Positions 22,597-31,586 of a DNA stretch of 64,000 nt are shown here, piece by piece (positions within the stretch are counted from its first letter, which is position 1; each line of letters opens with the position of its first letter). Source of the stretch: Ilex aquifolium. Lineage: Eukaryota; Streptophyta; Magnoliopsida; Aquifoliales; Aquifoliaceae. The stretch covers positions 29,072,390-29,136,389 of the forward strand of contig OX637406.1 of assembly GCA_951799425.1 (NCBI GenBank), given 5' to 3'. Made by a program: the position numbers and the translations under genes. Under the pieces are notes generated by a model, which was not told the origin of the DNA, did not search any database, and saw nothing but the letters and a program-made list of their open reading frames with translations.

Positions 22597-24717
22597 ATGA
22601 CTGACACCAATCGCCTCTTTCAAAATTTGCCTGCTGAATCTTCTGGGTCTGTAAATCAACTTGAACCACCTTCACCCAAATCAGAAGCCGATTCTTGTAA
22701 CTTCAATATGGCAAATATTGATAGGCAGGGTGAAGATCATGTGAGAGAGGGGGAAGTACCCAACATTCGAACATTGCGGGATTACTTACATCCCACAAGG
22801 AATAGTGTCCCCTCTTGTTTTGTTTTTCCGGAGAATGCACCCCACTTCACTGTGAAGCCGGGGACAGTGCATTTATTGCCCGTGTTTCAGGGATTGGATA
22901 CAGAAAATCCGTATCTGCATATCAAAGACTTCGAAGAAGTGTGTGGAACATTTCAAGACAATTCTGAATTGACAAAAATGAAATTGTTTTCTTTCTCTTT
23001 GAGGGATAAAGCCAAACAATGGTTACATTCTTTAAAATCTCTTTCAATCCCTAATTGGCAGGCTCTACAGAATGAATTTTTCAGAAAATTCTTTCCTCTG
23101 CACCGCACTAATGCACTCAAAAGACAAATCATGAATTTTTCGATCAAAGAAGGGGAAACTTTTTATCAAAGCTGGGAGAGATTCAAATATCTTCTCCAAT
23201 CTTGTCCACACCATGCTTTTGAAGATTGGACTTTGGTAGGATTTTTCTATGACTCCTTGCCCACTAGGTTACGACAGTTTGTCGAAATGATGGCTCAAGG
23301 AGAGTTCATGGGAAAAAGTCCGGAGGAGGCATTCAATTTTTTTGATACCATATCTGACAGTTCTCAAATGTGGGACTCAGCCTCTCCTACCACTGTAGAA
23401 GCCAAACCACCTACTTTCCAAGGGGGTAAGTATGTCTTGAGAGAAGATGATGATCTTAGAGCAAAAATGTCCACTTTGTCTCGAAAGCTTGAAGCTTTAG
23501 AGATGAAAAAGGTCCATCAAGTTGATGTTGTCCCTCCCACAGAACAAGTGTGTGGGATTTGTGCACTAACAGGGCATCCTACTGGGGAATGTCCGACCAT
23601 TCCGGCATTCAAAGAAGTTTTGTTGGAACAAACAAATGCCATTTCCAATTTCAACAAGCCTTACTCCAACCCATACTCTGAAACATACAATCCAGGGTGG
23701 CGGAACCACCCAAATTTCAGTTGGAGAAACACACAACCAACCCCCATGAATCAGCAACAAAGTCCACAACAACCACCTCAAGGACCTCCACAATATCCTC
23801 ATCAACAAGGGCCACCACAACCACCTCAAGGACCTCCACAATATCCTCCATATCAACCACCACACAAAAGGAACCTTGAAGATACATTGAATCAATTCAT
23901 GCAAACCCAAATGAGCTATAACAATAGTTCTACTCAGGCTTTTATTGATTTCAAGGCCCAGACCACACAATCTTTTGAGGATCTCAAAGGCCACATTCAA
24001 AAGCTGACCCAGTCCATGAGCACACATGAGAAGGGAAAATTTCCTGCCCAACCAAAGCCTCCACAAGGCCAATTTCAGGTGGGAAATCCATCAACTATGG
24101 AAACTCCACAAGACCAAGCCAAAACTGTCACCACATTGAGAAGTGGCAAAAAGATTGACAAGTCCATCAGAAACATGCTGATTCCAGACCCAAAACCAGT
24201 CTCAATTCCAGCCAACCCATTAAGTGAGCCAGAACTTGAAAAAAAAAAAAATGACTGTGATCCCATGATTGAACAAGAACCAGAGCCATCAAGGGAAGAA
24301 GAACCCTTGTGTTCTATTCCTGCTCCTTTCCCTCATAGACTCAAGAGCATACAGAAAGCAAACAATCAGTCTGAAATTTACGAGCTTTTCAAGCAAGTAA
24401 AAATCAACATCCCACTTCTGGATGCAATCCAACAGGTTCCAGCTTATGCCAAGTTTCTAAAAGACTTGTGCACAGTCAAAAGAAGCCAAAATGTTCAAAA
24501 AAGAGCCTTCCTCACAGAGCAAGCCAGTGCCCTAATTCAACACAAAATCCCTTCAAAGTGCGAAGATCCAGGGTGCCCCACTGTGTCATGTGTCATTGGA
24601 AATTTCAAAATTGAGCAAGCATTGTTAGACCTTGGAGCTAGTGTCAACTTGCTTCCTTTCTCTGTCTACCAGCAGTTGGGTTTAGGTGAACTAAAACCCA
24701 CTTGCACCACACTCTAA
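22597..24717 (+). CDS. gag: Element A gag and start of protease (ends at premature stop)
   Basis: 706 codons from the first ATG after the primer site. Residues about 95-240 form the retrotransposon capsid domain (e.g. LRDKAKQWLHSL, WQALQNEFFRKFF, YQSWERFKYLLQSCPHH). A CCHC zinc knuckle CGICALTGHPTGEC is at residues 319-332, and a Q/P-rich repeat stretch with PPQGPPQYP is at about 386-425. The protease starts near residue 665 with active-site DLGA (Asp678). The frame stops at TAA (24715-24717) inside protease. The homologous codon in element C is CAG (Gln), so this is most simply a recent CAA-to-TAA change; pol follows in the same frame. Gag packages element RNA into virus-like particles in the cytoplasm. 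Confidence 0.95.
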   Translation: MTDTNRLFQNLPAESSGSVNQLEPPSPKSEADSCNFNMANIDRQGEDHVREGEVPNIRTLRDYLHPTRNSVPSCFVFPENAPHFTVKPGTVHLLPVFQGLDTENPYLHIKDFEEVCGTFQDNSELTKMKLFSFSLRDKAKQWLHSLKSLSIPNWQALQNEFFRKFFPLHRTNALKRQIMNFSIKEGETFYQSWERFKYLLQSCPHHAFEDWTLVGFFYDSLPTRLRQFVEMMAQGEFMGKSPEEAFNFFDTISDSSQMWDSASPTTVEAKPPTFQGGKYVLREDDDLRAKMSTLSRKLEALEMKKVHQVDVVPPTEQVCGICALTGHPTGECPTIPAFKEVLLEQTNAISNFNKPYSNPYSETYNPGWRNHPNFSWRNTQPTPMNQQQSPQQPPQGPPQYPHQQGPPQPPQGPPQYPPYQPPHKRNLEDTLNQFMQTQMSYNNSSTQAFIDFKAQTTQSFEDLKGHIQKLTQSMSTHEKGKFPAQPKPPQGQFQVGNPSTMETPQDQAKTVTTLRSGKKIDKSIRNMLIPDPKPVSIPANPLSEPELEKKKNDCDPMIEQEPEPSREEEPLCSIPAPFPHRLKSIQKANNQSEIYELFKQVKINIPLLDAIQQVPAYAKFLKDLCTVKRSQNVQKRAFLTEQASALIQHKIPSKCEDPGCPTVSCVIGNFKIEQALLDLGASVNLLPFSVYQQLGLGELKPTCTTL

Positions 24718-27700
24718 TTGGCAGATAGATCTGTAAAAATTCCTAGGGGTATTGTTGAAGATGTACTTGTCCAAGTGGATAATTTTGTCTTCCCTGTAGA
24801 CTTCATTGTTCTAGATACTCATCCAGAAGTTCATTCAGAAACTCCAATTCCTGTCATTCTTGGTCGACCTTTTCTAGCAACCTCCAATGCACTAATCAAT
24901 TGCAGAAATGGTATTATGAAATTGACTTTTGGGAATATGACTCTTGAAATGAATGTCTTTGACATTGCAAAACACCCAAGAGAGTACGAAGAGGTAGAAG
25001 AAATAAATTCCATTGAGTCATTGATACAAGCACATCTGAATGACTCATTCTGTGAGGATCTTAGTGAATCGACTTTGTCAAAATCTGACTCATCTGACTC
25101 TCTGGAACAAAACTCCATTGAGTGTCCTACCTTCAATGTGGGGACATGGGCTCCTAAATTTGAAGAAATTTCATCAAGTGGTACAAAACCACTATCTTCA
25201 AGTGACAGGCCACCAAAGCCTGAACTGAAACCGCTCCCATCTGATCTCAAGTATGCATTTTTAGGTGAGGATAAATCTTACCCAGTGGTAATTTCTTCAA
25301 AAATCACAGACTTGCAAGAAGCTCAATTAATTGAAGTTCTTAAAAGTCATAAAAGCACCATTGGGTGGACCATCGCTGATTTGAAAGGTATAAGCCCGTT
25401 AATTTGTAATCATGCCATATACCTTGAAGAGGACTCAAAACCCTCTCGTCAAATGCAGCGACGATTGAATCCTCACATGAAAGAGGTTGTGAGACTAGAA
25501 GTGCTCAAACTCCTGGATGCAGGGATAATTTTTCCTATCTCCGATAGCAAATGGGTTAGTCCAACCCAAGTTGTACCAAAGAAATCTGGAGTCACAGTAG
25601 TCAAAAATGATGCAAATGAACTTGTGCCAACACGAGTCGTCACAGGATGGCGAATGTGCATTGACTATCGAAAACTCAATCTGGTGACTAGAAAAGACCA
25701 TTTTCCTCTTCCCTTCCTTGACCAAGTCCTCGAGAGAATAGCAGGTCATGAATTTTACTGTTTCCTGGATGGGTATTCCGGATACAATCAAATTGAGATA
25801 GCTCTGAATGACCAAGAAAAGACCACATTCACATGTCCATTTGGCACCTTTGCATTCAAAAGGATGCCATTCGGACTTTGTAACGCTCCTGCAACATTTC
25901 AAAGATGTATGCTAAGCTTGTTCAGTGACATGGTCGAAAAATTTTTGGAAATCTTCATGGATGATTTCTCGGTATATGGTGACTCATTTGATTTGTGTCT
26001 AGCTAACCTAGAAAAAGTTTTGATGAGATGCAAAGAGGCAAATCTGGTGCTTAACTGGGAGAAATGTCATTTCATGGTGAATCAAGGCATTGTCTTGGGT
26101 CACATTGTGTCGTCTGAAAGCATGAAAGTTGATAAAGCAAAAATTGATTTGATAAGGAATCTTCCTGCTCCTAGGGTTGTGAAGGATGTTCGATCATTCT
26201 TAGGTCATGCAGGATTCTACAGAAGGTTCATAAAAGACTTCAGCACCATAGCAAAACCTATGTGTCATCTTTTGTGTCAGGATGTCATTTTCGACTGGAA
26301 TGAAGCGTGCCAAAAATCCTTTGACAAACTCAAAGGCATGTTAATTTCTGCCCCAATAATGCAACCTCCTGACTGGACTCTACCCTTTGAATTGATGTGT
26401 GATGCTAGTGACTATGCTGTAGGTGCTGTTTTGGGACAAAGAAAAGATAAGAAGCCACATGTGATTTACTATGCAAGTAAAACTTTAAATGATGCCCAAA
26501 TGAATTACTCAACAACTGAAAAGGAATTACTTGCTGTAGTATTTGCATTGGAAAAATTTCGATCTTATCTTGTTGGTTCTTCTGTTACTGTATTTACTGA
26601 CCATGCAGCACTGAAATTTTTGCTTACAAAAAAAGATGCCAAACCAAGGCTCTTGAGATGGATCCTCTTGCTCCAAGAATTTGACTTAGTCATTAAGGAC
26701 AAAAAGGGTGTGGAAAATGTGGTGGCAGATCATCTGTCAAGATTAACTTATGAATTTCATGAGGATGGACTGCCAATCAATGAAAAATTCCCCGATGAAC
26801 AACTATTCAGGATTGATGAAACCCCATGGTACGCTGATATTGCTAATTTCCTTGCTACCGGAACACTTCCTCCATTTTTCACTCCCATGGACAAAAAGAA
26901 GTTTCTGAGGGAGGTCCGCAATTTCTTTTGGGAAGATCCCTACGTATTCAAGTACTATAAGGATCAGATCATAAGACGTTGCATCCCCGCTCAGGAAAGT
27001 AGACAGGTAATAACATTTTGTCATTCAGAAGCATGCGGTGGTCATTTTTCATCTCGAAAAACCGCTGCAAAAATCTTGCAGTGTGGATTTTACTGGCCCA
27101 CACTTTTCAAAGATGTCCATGCTTTTTGCGTAACTTGCGATAGATGTCAAAGGTTGGGAAACATTTCAAAAAGAAACATGATGCCCTTAAACCCAATTTT
27201 GGTGATCGAAATTTTTGACTGTTGGGGTATCGATTTTATGGGACCATTTCCCCCCTCCTTTGGCTATCTATACATTTTAGTAGCCGTAGACTATGTATCC
27301 AAATGGGTTGAAGCAATTCCATGCCGAAATAATGATCATCAAACGGTGATCAAGTTTTTAAAAGAAAATATTTTATCTCGGTTTGGAATTCCAAAATCCA
27401 TTATAAGTGATGGGGGTTCTCATTTTTGCAATCGTCCCTTCTGGAATTTAATGAAAAAATACTTGATTTTTCACAAAATTGCAACCCCTTATCATCCACA
27501 GACCAGTGGACAAGCTGAGTTAGCTAATCGGGAGATCAAATTAATTTTGGAAAAAACGGTGAACCCAGATCGCAAAGATTGGTCATTAAGACTAACTGAT
27601 GCGCTCTGGGCATACCGAACTGCTTTTAAAACAATTTTGGGCATGTCTCCCTATCGATTAGTCTATGGAAAGCCATGTCACTTGCCTGTGGAATTGGAAC

Positions 27701-28200
27701 ATAGGGCATACTGGGCTATTAAAGCAATGAATTTTGACTTAGACAAGGCTGGACTGTCACGGAAGCTTCAGATTAATGAATTGGAGGAATTGAGAAATGA
27801 AGCATATGAAAATGCTAAGATTGCAAAAACCAGGATGAAAATTTTTCATGACAAGAACATAGTGCGAAAATCTTTTGAACCTGATCAAAAGGTTCTACTT
27901 TTCAATTCGAGACTTCGCCTATTTCCTGGTAAGTTGAAATCAAGATGGACTGGACCATACATTGTTAAAAAGGTATTTGAACATGGGGCAGTGGAAGTGG
28001 AGAACCCATCAAACGGTAACATTTTTACCGTAAATGGTCAGAGATTAAAACCCTTTGTGGAGAATTTTGTCCAAAATGTGGAGACCATTTTTTTAATGGA
28101 TCCAGAAAGTATCTCCGGATATCACTCCGGAGATTACGCTTGCCGACACAAAAAAGGGTCGGGTCAGTCAGACACCCGACACGATGGACTGCCTTTATAA
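24718..28200 (+). CDS. pol: Element A pol: protease end, RT, RNase H, integrase
   Basis: 1160 codons in frame with gag after the stop, so it has no natural start of its own. It contains the protease C-terminus ([15 protein letters not shown]), RT with [10 protein letters not shown] and catalytic FMDD (residues 413-416 of this segment), RNase H ([25 protein letters not shown]), and the integrase zinc finger (H...H, CVTCDRC). The integrase triad is D839, D898 and E934, with DX35E spacing exactly as expected. The C-terminal part ([12 protein letters not shown]) is complete and no chromodomain follows, as usual for Athila. All catalytic residues are present. Without readthrough or reversion the stop at 24715 would block pol, although copies could still move using enzymes from intact relatives. 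Confidence 0.95.
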   Translation: MADRSVKIPRGIVEDVLVQVDNFVFPVDFIVLDTHPEVHSETPIPVILGRPFLATSNALINCRNGIMKLTFGNMTLEMNVFDIAKHPREYEEVEEINSIESLIQAHLNDSFCEDLSESTLSKSDSSDSLEQNSIECPTFNVGTWAPKFEEISSSGTKPLSSSDRPPKPELKPLPSDLKYAFLGEDKSYPVVISSKITDLQEAQLIEVLKSHKSTIGWTIADLKGISPLICNHAIYLEEDSKPSRQMQRRLNPHMKEVVRLEVLKLLDAGIIFPISDSKWVSPTQVVPKKSGVTVVKNDANELVPTRVVTGWRMCIDYRKLNLVTRKDHFPLPFLDQVLERIAGHEFYCFLDGYSGYNQIEIALNDQEKTTFTCPFGTFAFKRMPFGLCNAPATFQRCMLSLFSDMVEKFLEIFMDDFSVYGDSFDLCLANLEKVLMRCKEANLVLNWEKCHFMVNQGIVLGHIVSSESMKVDKAKIDLIRNLPAPRVVKDVRSFLGHAGFYRRFIKDFSTIAKPMCHLLCQDVIFDWNEACQKSFDKLKGMLISAPIMQPPDWTLPFELMCDASDYAVGAVLGQRKDKKPHVIYYASKTLNDAQMNYSTTEKELLAVVFALEKFRSYLVGSSVTVFTDHAALKFLLTKKDAKPRLLRWILLLQEFDLVIKDKKGVENVVADHLSRLTYEFHEDGLPINEKFPDEQLFRIDETPWYADIANFLATGTLPPFFTPMDKKKFLREVRNFFWEDPYVFKYYKDQIIRRCIPAQESRQVITFCHSEACGGHFSSRKTAAKILQCGFYWPTLFKDVHAFCVTCDRCQRLGNISKRNMMPLNPILVIEIFDCWGIDFMGPFPPSFGYLYILVAVDYVSKWVEAIPCRNNDHQTVIKFLKENILSRFGIPKSIISDGGSHFCNRPFWNLMKKYLIFHKIATPYHPQTSGQAELANREIKLILEKTVNPDRKDWSLRLTDALWAYRTAFKTILGMSPYRLVYGKPCHLPVELEHRAYWAIKAMNFDLDKAGLSRKLQINELEELRNEAYENAKIAKTRMKIFHDKNIVRKSFEPDQKVLLFNSRLRLFPGKLKSRWTGPYIVKKVFEHGAVEVENPSNGNIFTVNGQRLKPFVENFVQNVETIFLMDPESISGYHSGDYACRHKKGSGQSDTRHDGLPL

Positions 28201-28204
28201 GGCT
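28190..28204 (+). promoter_or_regulatory. Candidate internal promoter, TATA overlapping pol stop
   Basis: CTGCCTTTATAAGGC contains both the pol stop codon (TAA, 28198-28200) and a consensus-like TATA box. A long pyrimidine-rich leader and the small membrane-protein ORF follow. The same CCTTTATAAG at the pol stop occurs in element C (about 56151 on the minus strand). The second cassette has CCTTTATTAG at 30230-30239. This could drive a separate mRNA for the accessory genes. Confidence 0.5.
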
Positions 28205-28351
28205 CCCATCGCTTTTTTTTTTCTTTTTTTTTCTTTTCCTCACCACACCTTTACTCTTTTCTTTTCTTTTTCTTCTTCTGCTTCTTCTCTTTTCTTCTTC
28301 TTCTCCACTGCATCTGGTTTTCTGTACCACGATCCAACCCATAACAGTACC

Positions 28352-28498
28352 ATGTCTGCATTTTTCGACGACCCTATTCTCCTTCTCATGATCTACATTT
28401 GTTTGTATTATTTACTTATGGCTGTTCTTCTTCGGGCCGCACTGATGATCAAGGGTTTTTGTCCCAACGAAAACCCAGACCACCCCAAAGATGCTTAA
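28352..28498 (+). CDS. Small single-membrane-segment protein, accessory cassette 1
   Basis: 48 codons: a short acidic N-terminus (FFDDP), one hydrophobic segment of about 22 residues (ILLLMIYICLYYLLMAVLL), then a basic/polar tail ending NENPDHPKDA. No family is recognised. Two further versions exist: 30390-30521 and minus-strand 55859-56005. Their sequences are well diverged, but all keep the single membrane segment, similar length (43-48) and an NPD near the C-terminus. That pattern points to a real protein rather than a chance frame. Start chosen as the ATG at the conserved position; a longer upstream frame (28184) is pyrimidine-tract translation. Likely a membrane-anchored accessory or env-substitute; role unknown. 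Confidence 0.6.
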   Translation: MSAFFDDPILLLMIYICLYYLLMAVLLRAALMIKGFCPNENPDHPKDA

Positions 28499-28589
28499 TC
28501 TCTGTTTTCTTTTGGTATAGGTCATCGGCGATTGAACAGATCTCCACGGTTAACTGCGTATTCAAGCTCTACAAACCGAAAAACTCGAA

Positions 28590-28626
28590 ACATTGGGGAC
28601 AATGTTCAGTCTAGGTTGGGGGGTGA
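28590..28626 (+). other. Internal polypurine-tract-like site with short stem
   Basis: CATTGGGGACAATG forms a 5-bp stem around GGGG, followed by TCTAGGTTGGGGGGTGAG. The end closely matches the polypurine tract beside the 3' LTR (TTAGGTTGGGGGGTG, 33326-33340). Element C has the same block at about 55733-55772 (minus). It could be a second plus-strand priming site. Confidence 0.5.
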
Positions 28627-28820
28627 GATCTACAGTTTACAGTAGTTGATCTGCGCAGGTTGAACCCGTAAAAGTTTCTGTAATTTTACTTTTGTTTTTA
28701 TTGTTGTATCTATTCAGATTATGTACCTTGTATTAATGATAATATCTGTGGGTCAGTTTTGATCGTCTTTGTGACTGGAAGACGTAAAAGAACCAGATAA
28801 TGGGTCATAGAGTAGCAATC

Positions 28821-29231
28821 ATGGATGTAAATCTTTTTTGGTTTAGTCTAGGAGTCCTACGTACTTTTCCATCTGATGTACATACCATGATCATGAGAAA
28901 AGCAAGATTAGTAAGGAAGGCTGAAATCAAAGAAAAACAAGCGAAACCCCTCTGTGGCCGAAGCAGTTATTCTAAACGTCGTCGTGCTACACGACTTGGT
29001 GCCTGTAAACAGTGTGGCAGATACTTTCATGAGAAAAGATACAACAAATGTTCTGAACCAATTTCCGGTCGCGCAACCGATCGATTAAACTGGATAAAAC
29101 ATGGGCTGAGTAAGGATTACCCTGATACGCCATGCTATTCCGGTACTGTGCTTAACCGATTTGTGAGAGAGGAAGTTGGGAGAGTTACTAGTTGTCCATT
29201 TTACACAGATACGGAGGGGGAATCGGATTGA
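28821..29231 (+). CDS. Basic cysteine-rich protein, accessory cassette 1 (carlavirus CRP-like)
   Basis: 136 codons from the ATG shared by all three copies (an extra in-frame ATG lies at 28800). An N-terminal hydrophobic-aromatic part (LFWFSLGVLR) is followed by a basic helix-like region. Next come LCGRSSYSKRRRATRLG (residues 44-60), a zinc-type motif C62-X2-C65-X4-H70-X6-C77, PISG, a conserved stretch GLSKDYPDTP, and an acidic end. By memory of the family pattern, the GRS...RRRA...CXXC arrangement and the following P-I-S and G...P spacing resemble the small cysteine-rich nucleic-acid-binding protein of carlaviruses. Those proteins bind nucleic acid and can suppress RNA silencing. Homology is inferred, not computed. 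Probably nuclear or nucleic-acid binding. Confidence 0.75.
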   Translation: MDVNLFWFSLGVLRTFPSDVHTMIMRKARLVRKAEIKEKQAKPLCGRSSYSKRRRATRLGACKQCGRYFHEKRYNKCSEPISGRATDRLNWIKHGLSKDYPDTPCYSGTVLNRFVREEVGRVTSCPFYTDTEGESD

Positions 29232-29600
29232 CCTCTGTGGAAAAGTGTACTGAGGTTGGGAATGAAAGCTGAAGGTCCGAGTCTGTAAATTTTATTTTAT
29301 TTTATTTTTTTTTTATGTTCTGTACAAACTCTTTTGGCTTAAGAATGTTTATTTTGATTCCTTTTAGTATGCATAAAAAAAAAAAAAAAAAAAGGGGTTG
29401 GAATATATAATAAGTAAAATAGAGATGTTGAAATATATAATAAGTAAAATAAAGGGGTTAGTAGTGTAAAATCTGAAATTTTATATTCATTCGGTTTAGT
29501 GAATTGAGAATAATTACAACTTTATTGAAAAAAATTTAATAACACCCCTTTCTTTTGAATAATAAACACTTTATATTTTTTTTCTTTCTTGTGTTACACT
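29232..29600 (+). other. Cassette 1 trailer, A/T-rich
   Basis: Non-coding. It contains the TGTACAAACTCTTTTGG block shared with cassette 2 and element C, long T-runs, an A19-type run (29377-29395), and a directly repeated ATATATAATAAGTAAAATA (29403 and 29433). No gene seen. Confidence 0.5.
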
Positions 29601-30164
29601 TTGTACCCCTACAAATTTTGGGATTCTTGGTGAATTAAGGAATTTCAGGGACGAAATTCTTTTGAGGAGGGTAGATTGTGAGATCCCAAATTTTTGAAAT
29701 TTTTGAAAATGGTTTAAGTATATATATTATGAGTTTTGATGGGAAAGTATAAGGAATAATTAAGTTTTGTGGTTGATATATATAATAAGTGAAATATAGG
29801 GGAGCAAAGTATAACTATTTTAACTTTTATGATAATTGAGTCTTCAGCCACGTGAAGACTGGCAAAAAAAAAAAAAAAAAGTCAAAAGTAGGCAGCCGTT
29901 CATTCATTACATTTTAGAAAATGTGGGTGTGTGCAATTAATGGTATAAAATTTAGTGTGTGTCTGGTTCTTTGTTGGAACCGTGAGTGAAGTACAGTTGC
30001 TTTTATTTATTAAATGTTATTTTTAATGCATGTCACTTTATTTTGTTGTATAATTTTGTTGTTCCTAGTTTCAGATATCGGTGCATGGGTCAAAGCTCAA
30101 GTGCGAGGTGTTCTCTTACCCTACTCATTTTTATTACTATGCACCATTATTGCGTCTGCTGCCA
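29601..30164 (+). mobile_element. Foreign chromovirus fragment: internal 3' end plus LTR start
   Basis: ATTTCAGGGACGAAATTCTT and a purine tract GAGGAGGGTAGAT lie directly before TGTGAGATCCCAAATTTTT (LTR start 29677). This is the standard junction of a chromovirus internal region with its 3' LTR, and the family differs from B, D and E. The LTR part continues for roughly 490 bases and then gives way to cassette 2 near GCCTGCCGACAC. No target duplication is visible, so it may have been acquired by template switching rather than insertion. Confidence 0.55.
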
Positions 30165-30229
30165 TTATTGCGCCTGCCGACACTGCCGAAAGTAAAGTTA
30201 AAAAAAAAAAAAAAAAATCTGAGGAATGC

Positions 30230-30243
30230 CTTTATTAGGCCTT
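30230..30243 (+). promoter_or_regulatory. TATA-like site of accessory cassette 2
   Basis: CCTTTATTAGGCCT corresponds to the CCTTTATAAGGCTC of cassette 1, with one change in the TATA core, and likewise precedes a pyrimidine-rich leader. Confidence 0.35.
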
Positions 30244-30389
30244 CCACCTTTTTCTTTTTCTTCCACCATCACCGGTGTTGGTTCCCCCCTTTTCTCTTTC
30301 CCTTATCTTCTTCTCTTTCTTTTTCTTCTCTTCTTCTTCGTCGTCGTTCTTTCTGTTCTCTGTAAAAACAACTCACCCCCTGTAAATCC

Positions 30390-30521
30390 ATGACCATATA
30401 CGCCGACGATCCAGTCTTTTGTTTAATAATTTGTCTTATATGTTTGTATGTGTACCTGGGTGCTCTTTGTGTTCTCACACTTAGGATGAGGAGTTTCCAG
30501 AGAAACCCAGATATTCCTTGA
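30390..30521 (+). CDS. Small single-membrane-segment protein, accessory cassette 2
   Basis: 43 codons. The N-terminus has ADDP, as in cassette 1 (DDP); one hydrophobic segment (VFCLIICLICLYVYLGALCV) follows, then RMRSFQRNPDIP. The NPD tail matches the other two copies. A conserved untranslated block (GATGAACAGATCT) follows about 35 bases later, as in cassette 1 and element C. Confidence 0.6.
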   Translation: MTIYADDPVFCLIICLICLYVYLGALCVLTLRMRSFQRNPDIP

Positions 30522-31067
30522 GTTGAGTAATTGTTGTATTTTGTTTGTAGGTTTCGGCAGATGAACAGATCTGTACCTTACAACCTTATCTCCACTAGCC
30601 CACTAGTGCTAGTGTTGTAAGTATTGCTTGTTTGTAATTTCATTTATATATATATTTGAAATTTGATATCTACAGCTTGTGATTCTCATGGCTATTTGTC
30701 TTTATAAGATTCCTTGTGAATTTGCTATGCCCTCCAATGACTATGTTGTAATTGCTGTTACAGTAAGATCTGATAATTTGCCAAATAATCCTCCTCAATC
30801 CTATGTATTCTGGGTTTATTCCTTCTTCGTTAATTTGTTTGTTTCATCCTAAATCTTCTTCCTTCCGCTTGTATTTTGGTATACTTTCTCTAGTTTCGTA
30901 GTTTTAGATCTGAAAAAAAAAAAAAAAAAAAAAATTTATTTTTTTTGGATCGCGTTTTTTTTAGTATTTGTACCTGTATTTCATGATCACATCGGATGCA
31001 GCTTCAACTGTCTTTGTGATTGGCAGACGTTAAAGAACCAGATAGAATGTCTTTAGTCTTAGCAAGC
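30522..31067 (+). other. Spacer between the two genes of cassette 2
   Basis: AT-rich and non-coding, with an A22 run (about 30913-30934). The last 60 bases (TCTTTGTGATTGGCAGACG, AAAGAACCAGATA) are conserved upstream of the cysteine-rich gene in all three copies, so they probably belong to its leader. The equivalent cassette 1 spacer is shorter. Confidence 0.4.
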
Positions 31068-31472
31068 ATGGATCCTAAACTTTTTTGGTTTAGTCTAGGA
31101 GTTCTACGCATTTTCCCATCTGATGTGCATGCTGTGATAATGAGAAAAGCAAGGGATGTGAGAAAAATTGAGATCCGAGAGAAACAACAACAACCATTGT
31201 GTGGCAGAAGCAATTTTGCTAAACATCGTCGTTCCAAACGACTGGGTGCTTGTTACCATTGTGGCAGGATATTTCATATGAAAAAACATAATCAGTGTTC
31301 TGAACCAATTTCGGGTCGTGCAACCGATCGATTAAACTGGATAGTGTATGGGCTGAGTAAGGATTATCCTGACACACCATCTTATGCCAGTCCAGGACTT
31401 ACAAGTTATGTGCGACAAGAAGTTGGAAGGGTCACTGATAATGACATAGATCCAAGCGATGACTCGGATTAG
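31068..31472 (+). CDS. Basic cysteine-rich protein, accessory cassette 2 (carlavirus CRP-like)
   Basis: 134 codons from the conserved MD start; the open frame extends upstream without an ATG to 31020. It keeps LFWFSLGVLR, the LCGRSNFAKHRRSKRLG basic region, C62-X2-C65-X4-H70-X6-C77, PISGRATDRLNW, GLSKDYPDTP and the acidic DDSD end. It differs from cassette 1 mostly in the last 35 residues and at many scattered positions, roughly two-thirds identical by eye. The open frame and motif conservation despite this divergence suggest both copies were functional until recently. Confidence 0.75.
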   Translation: MDPKLFWFSLGVLRIFPSDVHAVIMRKARDVRKIEIREKQQQPLCGRSNFAKHRRSKRLGACYHCGRIFHMKKHNQCSEPISGRATDRLNWIVYGLSKDYPDTPSYASPGLTSYVRQEVGRVTDNDIDPSDDSD

Positions 31473-31586
31473 ATTTTGACTATAAAAACAAAGCTGTGGA
31501 AAAATGTGTTTTGGAATGAAGGTTAAGGGTCTGAACTCTTTTGTAAAATATTTTTGTACAAAGTCTGGTTGTTGAAATAAAAATAT

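Noticed and set aside
24831..25250. Minus-strand frames opposite element A pol and gag (also 23566-24072, 25495-25902)
   Set aside because: Antisense shadows of the real polyprotein frame.
28821..29231. Recent endogenous plant-virus insertion as source of the cysteine-rich gene
   Set aside because: The gene occurs in the same position in two separate Athila elements with conserved flanking leader, and no other viral gene is present; it belongs to the retrotransposon.
29377..29395. Poly-A run as the tail of a retroposed gene
   Set aside because: Many A-runs of similar length are scattered through element A (22521, 24239, 29862, 30200, 30913, 31884, 33098), so one run is not evidence of retroposition; noted only as supporting context for template switching.
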